Shown: positions 17,362 through 27,563, counted from the first letter of the stretch. The stretch is 64,000 nt of DNA from Dyadobacter sediminis (GCF_005860765.1 NZ_VCEI01000011.1:744001-808000); one strand, 5' to 3'. Numbers and translations are program-made. The notes: a model not told the origin generated them from the sequence alone.

Positions 17362-17745
17362 CTAGTCCCTGTCAATCTGTTTTGGTAGGGCTTTTTGCTT
17401 TTTACCGGACTTGGATTTCCCTGAGGATTTGGTGTTTACTTTTCGTAATAACTGACGCATGCTGCGGCGTGCTTCCCGGCGGACGTCCAGCAAAATCCTG
17501 AAGCGTAGTGCTTCGCTGAACATAACCAGTCCGCCGTTGATGAGCACAAGGCTGTACAATCCCAGCACAACCCAAACCTGTGCCGGCTCACCGATCCGAC
17601 GCTGATGCGTAGCTTCGCTGAGTACTGTAAGGCCAAAACTGAACAGCAGCAAACCGCATGGAGCGAGAATCATCCATTTGGTGCGTGTAGACATTTTTTT
17701 AATCAGCCTTTTTCCGGGTGGTTTTGGATCAATGGATGGGATCAT
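17362..17745 (-). CDS. Two-TM membrane protein with a basic C-terminal tail
   Basis: A 127-residue protein. Two hydrophobic segments (about 25-45 and 57-80) are separated by a short polar loop. The last 45 residues are strongly basic (Arg/Lys/Ser rich), which places the tail in the cytoplasm with N- and C-termini both inside. No family recognised. Its stop converges with the 50-residue gene, and its start is divergent from the methyltransferase gene with 58 bp between them, so it is probably monocistronic. Confidence 0.7.
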   Translation of the reverse strand: MIPSIDPKPPGKRLIKKMSTRTKWMILAPCGLLLFSFGLTVLSEATHQRRIGEPAQVWVVLGLYSLVLINGGLVMFSEALRFRILLDVRREARRSMRQLLRKVNTKSSGKSKSGKKQKALPKQIDRD

Positions 17746-17803
17746 TTAGTCATCTTTTCCTTGTTATGATCCTAAAATTATTAATTTTTACTCAATAGAT
17801 TGA

Positions 17804-18574
17804 ATGAAGTCCATTATAAGTTTGGTATTAAGATTTATTCCGCGTCCTTATCTGCAGCTTACCGGACACTGGGTTGCGCGTATGCTTGGTTTGTTTTACA
17901 CGGGAAATAATGTGGAATGTCCTGTCTGCGAGAGCAAATACCGGAAATTTCTTCCATATGGACGTAATACATCCAGCCGTGAAAATGCCCTCTGCCCGCA
18001 CTGCCTTTCCCTCGAACGTCACCGGCTGATGGGACTGTACCTGAAAAGGAAAACCAACTTCTTTACTGCAAAGCTGAAAGTGCTGCACGTAGCGCCGGAA
18101 TACTGCTTTATTGACCGGTTCGAGCAGATGAAAAATCTGGATTACATCACGGCCGACATCGAATCGCCGCTTGCCAAGGTGAAAATGGATATTCACCGGA
18201 TTCCGTTTCCAGACAATACGTTTGACGTTGCTTTCTGTAATCACGTTATGGAACATGTAGACGATTACATTCTGGCCATGAGCGAACTGCATCGTGTGCT
18301 CAAACCCGGCGGATGGGCGCTGATCCAATCACCGCAGGATATGAAATATGCGGTTACTTACGAAGATGCCTCCATTACGGATCCGCGCGAAAGGGAAAAG
18401 CACTTTCTGCAGAATGACCATTTAAGGCTGTTTGGAAGAAATTATGGCCGTGAACTGGAAAAAGGCGGTTTTCGTGTGAAAGAAGATCGTTTTGTAATGG
18501 ACGAACTTTCAAGGGAGGAAGTGGAACGCTATGCCTTGCCGTCGGAAGAGATTGTTTATTTCTGTGAGAAGTAA
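17804..18574 (+). CDS. SAM-dependent methyltransferase with N-terminal zinc-ribbon-like Cys pairs
   Basis: A 256-residue class I methyltransferase. Near residues 38-70 are two CxxC pairs (CPVC and CPHC) about 25 residues apart that could bind zinc. The Rossmann part follows: VLHVAPE as motif I, DIES as the acidic end of beta 2, FDVAFCNHVMEHV as motif IV and LKPGGWALIQSP as the post-motif of the methyltransferase-11 group. The substrate is unknown. Related enzymes modify small molecules, lipids or glycans. It converges tail-to-tail with a glycosyltransferase (9-bp gap), so the two are not co-transcribed. Confidence 0.85.
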   Translation: MKSIISLVLRFIPRPYLQLTGHWVARMLGLFYTGNNVECPVCESKYRKFLPYGRNTSSRENALCPHCLSLERHRLMGLYLKRKTNFFTAKLKVLHVAPEYCFIDRFEQMKNLDYITADIESPLAKVKMDIHRIPFPDNTFDVAFCNHVMEHVDDYILAMSELHRVLKPGGWALIQSPQDMKYAVTYEDASITDPREREKHFLQNDHLRLFGRNYGRELEKGGFRVKEDRFVMDELSREEVERYALPSEEIVYFCEK

Positions 18575-18583
18575 GATATTGTT

Positions 18584-19594
18584 TCAGGATGGATATTCGA
18601 TGGACGCTCCGGTTTCGCGGTGCGTCTTTTTTTCCCATATTCTTTTCCAGCCTTCCTGCAAAAAGCCGGTACCGTAACCAAAAAGCTGAACAAAGGCGGC
18701 TGCTATGCTCAGCAATGCCACTTTCGTACTTTCGGTTTTTCTCAATGCATCTATAAACAGTAACAATACATATAAACCGAGCGCACTGATTCCGGCATAA
18801 AAAAAAGGTTTGAAAATCAGCAGCCACAGCGGAAGGCTGCATACGCCGAGTGTAAAAAGCAACGGAAATGTATGCACCAGTTTCAGTTCATCGGGATAAA
18901 ATCGGGCAATGTTGATTCTGGCCCGTCCGAAAAATTTCAGCTGTTTGAAAAACGGGATAAACTTTGTTCTTCTTTTGTGATAAATGAACGCTTCCGAAAT
19001 CAGTTCGGATTTAAATCCCATGCGTATGGCGCCAATGCTGAACAGAATATCCTCTCCCATTCTGCTCGTCAGAAAACCGTTTGTGCGTTCCCAGACTTTT
19101 CTGGAAAGCCCCATATTGAAGCTTCTCGGATGAAAAGTTCCGCCCATATTGTTTTTTTTACCTCGAATTCCGCCTGTTGTAAAGACGGAAGTCATGGAAT
19201 AACTGATGGCCTTTTGTACAGGCGTAAATGACGGATGATCCGTATCCGGACCGCCGTAAAGATCTACGTAACTTTTGTTCAGCTTGTTTTCGACGATTTG
19301 CAAATAGTCCGGCTCGATCAGTGCATCGGAATCCAGCAAAATAAAGTAATCGCCGGAAGCTCTTTCAAAACCGTGATTTCTTGCAAAACCCTGACCGCCG
19401 TTTTCTTTGTAATAATACCGTATGTCAAGCTTGTTCTGGAAATTTCTGACAACTTCGTCACACTTTATTCTGGAACCGTCTTCAATGATGATTACCTCAA
19501 AGTTCCTGTAAGTCTGCAATGCCAAACATTCCAGCAACTCCTGCAATTCATCGGGACGATTGTAAACCGGAATGATGACGGAATATTTGCGCAT
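18584..19594 (-). CDS. Family 2 glycosyltransferase with C-terminal membrane segments
   Basis: A 336-residue GT-A-fold enzyme. The start SVIIPVYNRPDELQELLECL, the nucleotide-binding VIIIEDGS and the metal-binding DSD in YFILLDSDALIEPDYL are typical of GT2. A C-terminal hydrophobic region (about 245-295) suggests two membrane helices. It is the third gene of a minus-strand run, 21 bp after hemL, which in turn follows a periplasmic binding-fold gene. Sugar donor and acceptor cannot be read from the sequence; cell-surface glycan synthesis is the usual role. Confidence 0.9.
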   Translation of the reverse strand: MRKYSVIIPVYNRPDELQELLECLALQTYRNFEVIIIEDGSRIKCDEVVRNFQNKLDIRYYYKENGGQGFARNHGFERASGDYFILLDSDALIEPDYLQIVENKLNKSYVDLYGGPDTDHPSFTPVQKAISYSMTSVFTTGGIRGKKNNMGGTFHPRSFNMGLSRKVWERTNGFLTSRMGEDILFSIGAIRMGFKSELISEAFIYHKRRTKFIPFFKQLKFFGRARINIARFYPDELKLVHTFPLLFTLGVCSLPLWLLIFKPFFYAGISALGLYVLLLFIDALRKTESTKVALLSIAAAFVQLFGYGTGFLQEGWKRIWEKKTHRETGASIEYPS

Positions 19595-19615
19595 TGATTA
19601 CTGCTGATTTGGTGC

Positions 19616-20911
19616 TTAGATACTCAGGATTTCTTTAAGGGATTCTTCATTGGCACTGACAATGGTGTCGATATGACCGTCGGTCAATGCTGTTGACAGG
19701 AACATGCTTTCAAACTGCGACGGTCCCATGTAAATGCCTTTGTTCAGCATGGCATGGAAATATTTCCCGAAGAGGATCAGATCGGAGGACTTGGCAGCAG
19801 AAAAATCGGTTACCGGCTGATCGGTGAAAAACAGCGTGTACATGGAGCCGATCTGGTTGAGGGTATAGTTCAGACCCAGTTTTTGCATGGACGTTCTGAA
19901 ACCTGAAGCCAGTCTTTTTCCGGCTTCTTCCAGTCTTGTATAAACTTCCGGATGTTCGTTCAGGTAATTCAGCATGGCCAGACCGGCGGCCATCGCAATC
20001 GGATTTCCGGAAAGCGTTCCTGCCTGATAGACAGGTCCTGCCGGGGAAACCCAGTTCATGATTTCGGCTTTGCCGCCATAAGCGCCTACGGGCATCCCTC
20101 CGCCGATTATTTTCCCCAGCGTTGTCAAGTCCGGCGTTATTCCGAATCTTTCCTGCGCTCCGCCTTTGGATAATCGAAAGCCGGTCATTACTTCATCCAG
20201 AATAAGAACGATTCCTTCTTCGTCACAGATTTTGCGCAAGCCCTGCAAAAATCCTTCTTCCGGAAGTACGCAGCCCATGTTTCCTACGACGGGTTCCAGG
20301 ATCAGTGCTGCTATATGGTTTTTATTCGCGTCAACAAGCTGCTGAACGGCATTCAGATCATTATAGGGTGCGGTCAACGTGTCATTGGCAACGCCTCTGG
20401 TTACGCCCGGACTGTCCGGCGTACCAAACGTAACGGCTCCGCTCCCGGCAGCGATCAGAAAGCTGTCGCCATGCCCGTGATAGCAGCCTTCAAACTTGAT
20501 GATTTTGTCACGTCCTGTAAATCCTCTTGCTACCCGGATGGCCGACATCGTGGCCTCCGTCCCGGAATTCACCATACGTACTTTTTCAATGGAAGGAACC
20601 ATGCTCACGATCTGCTCGGCCATTTCCACTTCGCGGCGCGTTGGCGCACCGAAAGAAAATGAATGCTGAATCGCGTCCTGAACCGCTTTCTGAATCAGTT
20701 CATGCGCATGGCCGAGAATCATCGGGCCCCAGGAATTGATCAGTTCAATGTATTCGTTGCCGTCTTCATCGTAAATGTAAGGGCCTTTTGCCGATTTGAT
20801 AAAAACCGGAGAACCTCCTACTGCCCGGAATGCGCGTACAGGCGAATTAACGCCACCCGGAATATAATGCTGTGCTTTCTCAAAAAGCTGCTGACTGGTT
20901 AAAGTATTCAT
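19616..20911 (-). CDS. hemL: Glutamate-1-semialdehyde 2,1-aminomutase
   Basis: A 431-residue class III PLP aminotransferase-fold enzyme that makes 5-aminolevulinate from glutamate-1-semialdehyde in the C5 haem pathway. The start IPGGVNSPVRAFRAVGG, VNSGTEATMSAIRVARG, LILDEVMTGFR and the PLP lysine K267 in LGKIIGGGMPVGAYGG are diagnostic. Length is that of bacterial HemL. The upstream neighbour (19 bp away) is a periplasmic binding-fold protein and the downstream one a glycosyltransferase, so the operon is not haem-specific. Confidence 0.97.
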   Translation of the reverse strand: MNTLTSQQLFEKAQHYIPGGVNSPVRAFRAVGGSPVFIKSAKGPYIYDEDGNEYIELINSWGPMILGHAHELIQKAVQDAIQHSFSFGAPTRREVEMAEQIVSMVPSIEKVRMVNSGTEATMSAIRVARGFTGRDKIIKFEGCYHGHGDSFLIAAGSGAVTFGTPDSPGVTRGVANDTLTAPYNDLNAVQQLVDANKNHIAALILEPVVGNMGCVLPEEGFLQGLRKICDEEGIVLILDEVMTGFRLSKGGAQERFGITPDLTTLGKIIGGGMPVGAYGGKAEIMNWVSPAGPVYQAGTLSGNPIAMAAGLAMLNYLNEHPEVYTRLEEAGKRLASGFRTSMQKLGLNYTLNQIGSMYTLFFTDQPVTDFSAAKSSDLILFGKYFHAMLNKGIYMGPSQFESMFLSTALTDGHIDTIVSANEESLKEILSI

Positions 20912-20930
20912 TTCGTTGATTCAGTTAATT

Positions 20931-22646
20931 TTACCTGTCTATCGGAACCCATTTGGAACCGTTGAATTTTATTACAGGCGTAATCTGGTTTTCATTGGAC
21001 CTGGAATAATCGAAGCCGGAAAGCAGGTATTCCTGCCCGCTGTTTCTGCCGGAGCGCAGTCCGCTGCTGAACTTGTCCTTGTAAGTATGCAGCATTCTGG
21101 CAAAATACAGCAGCTGATCATAGCCCTGATAAGAATATACGGATGGAAATGTGTTGTTTCTGGCAAAATAATCTTTCTGGAACTGACGGATACTTTCCTT
21201 TTCCCGATCCACATAATCCGCATTGATTAGGAACAGTCTGGAACCGTATTTCGAAAGCCTTGATTCCTGCTGATTAAAACTGGTTGAAGTTGCAAGCACC
21301 GGAATACTGGAAAGTTTACGACTTTTAAGCACTTCCATGACCATTGTTCCCGTTCCACCGTCCGAAGTAAACAGGGCAACATGCGCCGGTTTCATCGACT
21401 CTGCAATCAGAATACTGCTTTCCAGCCATTCCCGGTCAGGCTGGATTTTAATCATTTCCAGCACTTTGCCGCCTTTGCCCGTCCATTCCGCAACATAGGA
21501 AAATGCCATAGCTGAATCTTTTGCCGTACTTCCGTAATAAACAGCTGCCGACAAGCCTGAGGACTGTGTCTTGATCCATTGTACTGCTTTTTGCGTCTGA
21601 AATGTGACAGAAGGATGTGCAAGGTAAATGCCGGTTGCGGATTTGATCAGATTGCCGTCGGTAGAAAGCGGATTCAGCATGACCATTCCGGAGCGGTTGA
21701 CAAATTCGGAAGTAACATTAAACGTTTCAGAATACAGCGGGCCTACAACCAGGTCGGATAGCTGGAAATTTTTGTTATCCACAATGGTTTTCATAGACCT
21801 GGCATCATTCACAACATCATAAGCCCAGATATTGACCTGAATTCCTTCTGTAGCAAGCAGCTCTCTGGCCATTTCCATACCCAGATAATAATCGTATGCA
21901 AACTGGTTTGAACGGCGTTTGGCCGTATTGAATTCATCCAGCCGGAACGGCAGCAATACGGAAACATCCAGATATCCTTTGGTCCACTTGCCTTCAGACC
22001 TGGGCGTGCTTCGTTTGCCCGTTTCTTCTGTAACGGCCACTTTCTCCTTTTTACTGAACTTGAACTGCTTCTGAAGCTGCTCGTCCAGGAGCTTATCCGA
22101 CTGCGTTGCCGACGGGTTATTTTCAATAGCCATGCTCAGGGCCCGTGCAATTTCACGATCGGAAGCATATTGCCTGTGCAGATCTTTCAGAATGGCTATA
22201 TCACTGATATTTTCAAGATGAAGCTGCTTTAAAGCTGCAACATCTTTATTGAAGGCAGAATCCTTGATTTTCAGAAGATAATCCAGACCTTCCTTGTAAC
22301 GGCCGTTTTCGAACGCAATCGTGCCAAGCAGATAATACACGTCATTGATCCTGTTCCAGCCGGGATACGAACTCAGCAGCTGCAGGAGCATTTGCTTGCT
22401 TTCCGGATACTGTTTCAGCTGATATGCAGAAAGAGCGTAATAATATTGCGAGTAAGTGGAATAAGGTGTTTTCAGATTAGGGTTTGTCAACGGAGAAAGT
22501 TTCTCCATCGCAGCGGCATATTTTTCATGCTTATAATCATCTACTGCCGACTTATACCTGCTTTCAGTTTGTGCAATGTTCTGAGCGTTCGTTACATGAC
22601 AGAAACTGCAAACGGTTATCAGCATCAAAAAAAATATAACTCTCAT
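20931..22646 (-). CDS. TPR plus type 1 periplasmic binding-fold protein (LpoA-like architecture)
   Basis: A 571-residue secreted protein from the ATG at 22646; a TTG lies one codon upstream. A signal peptide (to about residue 22) is followed by helical TPR-like repeats (about 25-200) and then a type 1 periplasmic-binding fold (about 215-565), of the branched-chain amino acid receptor kind. TPRs joined to a PBP-1 fold recall LpoA, the outer-membrane activator of penicillin-binding protein 1A, although no lipobox is visible and LpoA itself is proteobacterial. Binding a small peptidoglycan-related or amino-acid ligand in the periplasm is an inference. It leads the hemL-glycosyltransferase run. 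Confidence 0.82.
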   Translation of the reverse strand: MRVIFFLMLITVCSFCHVTNAQNIAQTESRYKSAVDDYKHEKYAAAMEKLSPLTNPNLKTPYSTYSQYYYALSAYQLKQYPESKQMLLQLLSSYPGWNRINDVYYLLGTIAFENGRYKEGLDYLLKIKDSAFNKDVAALKQLHLENISDIAILKDLHRQYASDREIARALSMAIENNPSATQSDKLLDEQLQKQFKFSKKEKVAVTEETGKRSTPRSEGKWTKGYLDVSVLLPFRLDEFNTAKRRSNQFAYDYYLGMEMARELLATEGIQVNIWAYDVVNDARSMKTIVDNKNFQLSDLVVGPLYSETFNVTSEFVNRSGMVMLNPLSTDGNLIKSATGIYLAHPSVTFQTQKAVQWIKTQSSGLSAAVYYGSTAKDSAMAFSYVAEWTGKGGKVLEMIKIQPDREWLESSILIAESMKPAHVALFTSDGGTGTMVMEVLKSRKLSSIPVLATSTSFNQQESRLSKYGSRLFLINADYVDREKESIRQFQKDYFARNNTFPSVYSYQGYDQLLYFARMLHTYKDKFSSGLRSGRNSGQEYLLSGFDYSRSNENQITPVIKFNGSKWVPIDR

Positions 22647-22703
22647 CAATATAGCGGGTTAAGATTATTTTGACCGGTCAAATTACAAAAACCGTTTAAA
22701 GAG

Positions 22704-22741
22704 AAAAAAACGGGCAATACTTCCTTGCGGAAACATTGCCC
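22704..22741 (-). terminator. Rho-independent terminator of the pyrG-yidC unit
   Basis: On the minus strand GGGCAAT pairs with ATTGCCC and an inner TTCC/GGAA extends the stem. A run of seven T follows. It lies 28 bp past the yidC stop and separates it from the periplasmic binding-fold gene. Confidence 0.85.
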
Positions 22742-22768
22742 TTTATATACTACGAAGTAATAAAACAA

Positions 22769-24595
22769 TTATTTCTTTTTGGTACGTTTCTCGAGTTCAG
22801 CCTGCTTCTTTTTAGCTTCTTCGGCAGCCTGCAACGATTTTTCAAGGTACTTCTGAAATTTGGTCTGTTTCTTTTCTCCGTTCGCGTTCTTCTTGCGGTT
22901 CTCTTCCAGAATGTTCCGGATCTTGTCTTCGTTTACAAACTTTTTAATAAGCAGCTGTTGCGCAATGGTAACAACATTGGAAACGAAATAATAAAATGTA
23001 AGACCTGCCGGAAATGAATTCAGTACAAACATGAACATCAACGGCATGATGTAGCCAAGCACTTTCATATTGACCGGTCCGGGCTGGGTTGGCGTAATCT
23101 GGTTGTTATAGTACGCATAACCGATGCTGGAAGCCGTCATCATAACTGTAAAAAGACTGATGTGATTTCCGACCCCGAAAGGAACTGTAAACGGTAGCTT
23201 GATGAACGAATCATACGTTGACAAATCACTTGCCCAAAGGAATGACTGCTGCCTCAGTTCTATCAGATTCGGAAACAGGAAAAACAGCGAAAAGAGGATC
23301 GGCATCGTAGCCAGCACCGGAATACAGCCACTCAGCGGACTTACGCCGACCTGCTGATACAATTTCATCTGATCCTGCTGCTGCTTGGCCATGTCGTCCG
23401 GGTTCTGCTGACGAATCTGTTCCAGTTCCGGCGCAAGCAATTTCATTTTGGCCATGCTGATGTACGACTTGTAAGTAAGCGGTGTAAGCAGCGTTTTGAC
23501 AAACAACACAAGCAGAATGATCAGAATACCGTAATTGCTGACAAACTTCTCCAGAAAATTAAACAGCGGCACGAGGAAAAACTTGTTGATCGGTTTCAGA
23601 AAGGCATAGCCCAAATAGACATTCTGATCAAAATTCTCGGCCTGTACTTTATCGACAAGATGATAATCGTTCGGGCCCAGGAAAAACTGGTAGTTCGCCT
23701 CCCCTTTCTGGATTGCTGACATCGGGATGTTTGCCGCAACGTTCATTGTTTTTACAATAGTCGAATCGTTCGGGTTCACGTCCGCACGCATGGCAACGTC
23801 GCTGAACGGATGCTTTTGGGCAATCAGACCCGCAAGAAAATACTTGTGCTTGATCGTAAACCATTTTACCGGCTCGGCAGCTTTGGCTTCTTCATTGGCC
23901 GTCGGGCTGGTCGGAAGGCTTTGCAGATCGTCCGTAAAGTAATTGATCGTCACCACCTCGCGGTTTTTGTGCATGTCGTTTTCCAGCTGAAGCAGATCAT
24001 TGTTCCAGTCAAACTGCACCGATTTGTCGCCGAGACCGATTCCATTGCTTTTTATTCCGTAATCAATAACATAACCGCTTCCGTGCACAACATAAGTTTG
24101 TTCCACATACTGGTTATTTTTCAGATCGATACGGTACGTAACGATGGCCGAATCTTTTTCAGCCAGCACCTGATCTTTGGAATCAGTTGTAAAAAAACGA
24201 TCTGTAAGCCTTACATCGCCGGTTTGTGTCGGAAAATCGATACGGAACCGGTTATGGTTTTCGGCGATCAGATACAGCGGTTTGTGGTCAAAGGTTTTGT
24301 ATTTCTTTAACATCACCTCTTTCATGATACCGCCTTTATTGGAAAAAACGATTCGGGTATCCTGCGTCTCGATGGTCAGATCCTTGGGCGTTTCCTGCGT
24401 CACAGCGGCTGAATCGGCTATTCTGGAACCTGATCTGACGGAGTCCGGAACTGTTGATGAAGTAACAGAAGCTTTTGAGTTGTTTTGTTTAACTTGTGCT
24501 ACAGGTGTTGGTTCCACAGGTTTCGGAACCAGTATCTGATAGCCTATCAGCATTAGCATAATAAGCACTAAGCCGATTATAAAATTTTTATCCAT
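22769..24595 (-). CDS. yidC: Membrane protein insertase YidC
   Basis: A 608-residue YidC. An N-terminal anchor helix (FIIGLVLIMLMLIGYQILVP) is followed by a large periplasmic P1 beta domain (about 60-340). Then comes the five-helix Oxa1/YidC core starting at VSNYGILIILLVLFVKTLLTP, with the MAKMK coiled-coil hairpin and a Lys/Glu-rich cytoplasmic tail. In the conserved TM2 position where E. coli has the hydrophilic-groove Arg, this protein appears to have Lys (LFVKTLLTPLT), as judged by eye. It inserts and folds inner membrane proteins with or without Sec. It lies 79 bp after pyrG, in the same direction. Confidence 0.97.
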   Translation of the reverse strand: MDKNFIIGLVLIMLMLIGYQILVPKPVEPTPVAQVKQNNSKASVTSSTVPDSVRSGSRIADSAAVTQETPKDLTIETQDTRIVFSNKGGIMKEVMLKKYKTFDHKPLYLIAENHNRFRIDFPTQTGDVRLTDRFFTTDSKDQVLAEKDSAIVTYRIDLKNNQYVEQTYVVHGSGYVIDYGIKSNGIGLGDKSVQFDWNNDLLQLENDMHKNREVVTINYFTDDLQSLPTSPTANEEAKAAEPVKWFTIKHKYFLAGLIAQKHPFSDVAMRADVNPNDSTIVKTMNVAANIPMSAIQKGEANYQFFLGPNDYHLVDKVQAENFDQNVYLGYAFLKPINKFFLVPLFNFLEKFVSNYGILIILLVLFVKTLLTPLTYKSYISMAKMKLLAPELEQIRQQNPDDMAKQQQDQMKLYQQVGVSPLSGCIPVLATMPILFSLFFLFPNLIELRQQSFLWASDLSTYDSFIKLPFTVPFGVGNHISLFTVMMTASSIGYAYYNNQITPTQPGPVNMKVLGYIMPLMFMFVLNSFPAGLTFYYFVSNVVTIAQQLLIKKFVNEDKIRNILEENRKKNANGEKKQTKFQKYLEKSLQAAEEAKKKQAELEKRTKKK

Positions 24596-24674
24596 TATTT
24601 ACTACAATTGTTGAAACAGTTTACCCGAACGGGACGGCAAAGGTAATAAGATTTTCCTTATTGCCCTTTTTAGC

Positions 24675-26339
24675 TTAATGCATTGATGTGTTTAAAGCCT
24701 CTACGGATCTTTTTTCCTGAGAATAAGTCAATGCGGCACTGACGAAATGTACAAAAAGCGGATGCGGGTTCATCACAGTGCTTTTCAGTTCAGGGTGAAA
24801 CTGAACGCCGACATAGAACGGATGTCCCGGCAGTTCGACCATTTCTACCAGGTTGTTATCGGGATTGATACCGGTGGCCAGCAAACCTTTCTCTTCAAAG
24901 TCCTTCAAGTATTTGTTGTTGAATTCGTAGCGGTGACGGTGGCGTTCGCTGATATTGGTTTTACCGTAAATATGGCTTGCCAGCGAATCCTTTTTGATCC
25001 TGCACGGATAAGCACCCAGACGCATCGTTCCGCCTTTGTTGGAAATATCCTTCTGATCTTCCATCAAATGGATAACCGGATGATCCGTATTGGTGTCCAT
25101 TTCCATGGAATGCGCTCCTTCCCAGCCGATGACATTGCGTGCATATTCAATAACGGCCATCTGCATGCCGAGGCATATCCCGAAAAACGGAATCTTGTTT
25201 TCACGTACGTACTGGATAGCCGCAATCTTTCCTTCAATGCCTCTTTCTCCAAATCCGGGTGCCACGAGTACGCCGTCCAGGTTTTCCAGCTTTTCAACCG
25301 CGTTTTCCGCCGTCAGGTTTTCAGAATGGATCCATTCAATACTTACCTTGCATTCATTGGATGCACCGGCATGAATAAATGATTCCACAATGGATTTGTA
25401 AGCGTCATGCAATTCCACATATTTTCCGACAAGCCCGATGCGAACTGAATCAATCGGATTTTTCAGTCTGGACAAAAACATTTTCCATGCATCCAGATCC
25501 ACGTCTTTGTCGTTGTAAATATCCAGCATATACAATGCGCGCTGATCCAGCCTTTCTTTCAGCATCAGTAACGGAACGGCATAAATGGTGTCCGCGTCCA
25601 TGGCTTCAATCACCGAATTCACCTGAACATTGCAGAACAAGGCGATTTTCTTGCGGATATCGTAAGGCAAAGGATGCTCGGTGCGACAAACCAGGATATC
25701 CGGCTGGATACCCGCTTCCTGCAGCATCCGCACCGAATGCTGTGTCGGCTTGGTTTTCAGTTCACCCGCAGAATTCAGATATGGAATCAACGTCAGATGG
25801 ATCACGAGTGTGTCGTGCTCTTCCATCTCAAATTTTACCTGACGAACTGCTTCAAGAAAAGGCAGTGATTCAATATCGCCTACGCAACCGCCTATTTCAG
25901 TGATTACAATGTCGTAATCACCCGTTTGGCCGAGCAAAAGCATATTCCTTTTCAGTTCGTCCGTAATGTGCGGAACAATCTGAACGGTTTTTCCCAAAAA
26001 ATCCCCGCGGCGCTCGGCGGTAATGACATTATGATAAATCCGGCCCGTCGTAACGTTGTTGGCCTGCGAAGTGCGAACGTTCAGGAAACGTTCGTAGTGG
26101 CCAAGATCCAGGTCTGTTTCGGCTCCGTCGTCCGTTACATAGCATTCGCCATGCTCGTATGGATTCATGGTGCCGGGATCGACATTCAAATATGGATCAA
26201 ACTTTTGAATCGTGACAGAAAGCCCTCTGGCTTGCAGCAGTTTAGCTAATGATGAGGCAATGATTCCCTTGCCAAGTGAAGATGTTACACCGCCCGTAAC
26301 GAAAATGTACTTCGCGGTCTTTCGTGCTTTGGAAGCCAT
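24675..26339 (-). CDS. pyrG: CTP synthase
   Basis: Converts UTP to CTP with ATP and glutamine-derived ammonia. The start is taken at 26339 (MASKARKTAKYIFVTGG); an in-frame extension of 12 codons begins at 26375 but lacks family similarity. The amidoligase domain (about 1-270) has GGVTSSLGKGI and the UTP-contacting KTKPTQHSV. The C-terminal class I glutamine amidotransferase has the nucleophile Cys in FFGICLGMQ and the catalytic His-Glu in VQFHPEL. At 554 residues it is slightly longer than E. coli PyrG because of a C-terminal tail. It is followed by yidC and the terminator at 22704-22741. Confidence 0.97.
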   Translation of the reverse strand: MASKARKTAKYIFVTGGVTSSLGKGIIASSLAKLLQARGLSVTIQKFDPYLNVDPGTMNPYEHGECYVTDDGAETDLDLGHYERFLNVRTSQANNVTTGRIYHNVITAERRGDFLGKTVQIVPHITDELKRNMLLLGQTGDYDIVITEIGGCVGDIESLPFLEAVRQVKFEMEEHDTLVIHLTLIPYLNSAGELKTKPTQHSVRMLQEAGIQPDILVCRTEHPLPYDIRKKIALFCNVQVNSVIEAMDADTIYAVPLLMLKERLDQRALYMLDIYNDKDVDLDAWKMFLSRLKNPIDSVRIGLVGKYVELHDAYKSIVESFIHAGASNECKVSIEWIHSENLTAENAVEKLENLDGVLVAPGFGERGIEGKIAAIQYVRENKIPFFGICLGMQMAVIEYARNVIGWEGAHSMEMDTNTDHPVIHLMEDQKDISNKGGTMRLGAYPCRIKKDSLASHIYGKTNISERHRHRYEFNNKYLKDFEEKGLLATGINPDNNLVEMVELPGHPFYVGVQFHPELKSTVMNPHPLFVHFVSAALTYSQEKRSVEALNTSMH

Positions 26340-26644
26340 AAGACGTTGCTTTTTTTCTATGATTACGGGATACAAAGATACAGGATATCCGGAAGAACTT
26401 CAGCAGGCTTTCTTTAAATATTTACAATTTGCACTTTAAGGAGTTGTTGCTCTGGGAGATTGCCTGTTTAATTTTTTGCGCTGAAAATGCCTTTTATCCG
26501 TTTAATTCTTATTTTGCGGTATTTGATAGCTTGCAATCACGCCATAAACAGCTTTTGCAGGTGCATTAAAAATCCTTCGTGTCGGTCTTTTCCGTTAAAT
26601 ACTGCCTGGATTAAAATTCTAAACCTAATCTCAATTCCTTTCCG

Positions 26645-27535
26645 ATGAAAATTCTTGTCCTCACCTTTTCCTTGCTGTGTAATTGCCTGGTTTTTGCACA
26701 GACGAACAAGCCGCAATCCGGCAATCCTTTAAGAATTATTGTTTTCGGTGCACATCCCGATGACTGTGACCTTGGCGCCGGCGGCGTGGCTTCTATTTAT
26801 TCTTCTATGGGCCACAAGGTAAAATTTGTTTCGCTTACAAACGGCGACAAGGGACATCAGGAAATCGGCGGCGGCGAACTGGCGAACCGTCGCCTGAAGG
26901 AAGCCAAAGAAGCAGCCCGCAGATGGGGAATTGAATACGACGTGCTGGACAACCATGACGGAGAACTTCTACCGACGCTTGAAAACCGCATGACTGTCAT
27001 CCGTTTGATACGGGAATGGAACGCGGATCTGGTTATTGCACCGCGCACAAACGATTATCATCCCGATCACCGCAATACCGGCGTCATTGTTCAGGATGCA
27101 GCTTACTTAGTAATTGTGCCCAATATTGTTAGCAGTACGCCTCCACTGACTAAAAATCCTGTTTTCCTGTACTTCCGCGACCGTTTCCAGCGACCGAACC
27201 CTTTCCGCCCGGACATTGCCGTAGATATTACGCAGGCCATTTCCAAAAAAGTAGAAGGGCTTGATGCACACGTTTCCCAATTTTACGAATGGCTTCCATG
27301 GACTAATCAGGATCTTGAAAATGTACCGAAAGGTTTGGAAGAAAGGAAAAAATGGCTGCTTGCCGCAACGGAAAAACGCTCTTCTGTAACGCCTGAAATC
27401 AAGCTTTCGCTGGATAAACTATACGGCCCGGACAAAGCGGCTGCGATCCGGTTTGTGGAAGTTTTTGAAATCTGTGAATATGGAAAGCAGCCGACAACAG
27501 AAGAAATCAAGAGGCTCTTTCCCATGATTCCATAA
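26645..27535 (+). CDS. Secreted PIG-L (LmbE-like) family deacetylase
   Basis: A 296-residue protein with a signal peptide (to FAQT, about residue 20). The zinc site typical of the family is visible as GAHPDDCDLG (about residue 36) and HPDH in RTNDYHPDHRNTG. Relatives deacetylate N-acetylglucosaminyl groups on lipids or small glycoconjugates, usually in the cytoplasm; the signal peptide puts this one in the periplasm or outside. It has no same-strand partner, is divergent from pyrG and converges with nspC, sharing a bidirectional terminator at 27564-27604. Confidence 0.9.
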   Translation: MKILVLTFSLLCNCLVFAQTNKPQSGNPLRIIVFGAHPDDCDLGAGGVASIYSSMGHKVKFVSLTNGDKGHQEIGGGELANRRLKEAKEAARRWGIEYDVLDNHDGELLPTLENRMTVIRLIREWNADLVIAPRTNDYHPDHRNTGVIVQDAAYLVIVPNIVSSTPPLTKNPVFLYFRDRFQRPNPFRPDIAVDITQAISKKVEGLDAHVSQFYEWLPWTNQDLENVPKGLEERKKWLLAATEKRSSVTPEIKLSLDKLYGPDKAAAIRFVEVFEICEYGKQPTTEEIKRLFPMIP

Positions 27536-27563
27536 GTTTTTAGCCTGATAAACCTATTAAATC

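Noticed and set aside
24747..25382. A 211-codon plus-strand frame opposite pyrG
   Set aside because: Fully inside a clear CTP synthase gene on the other strand.
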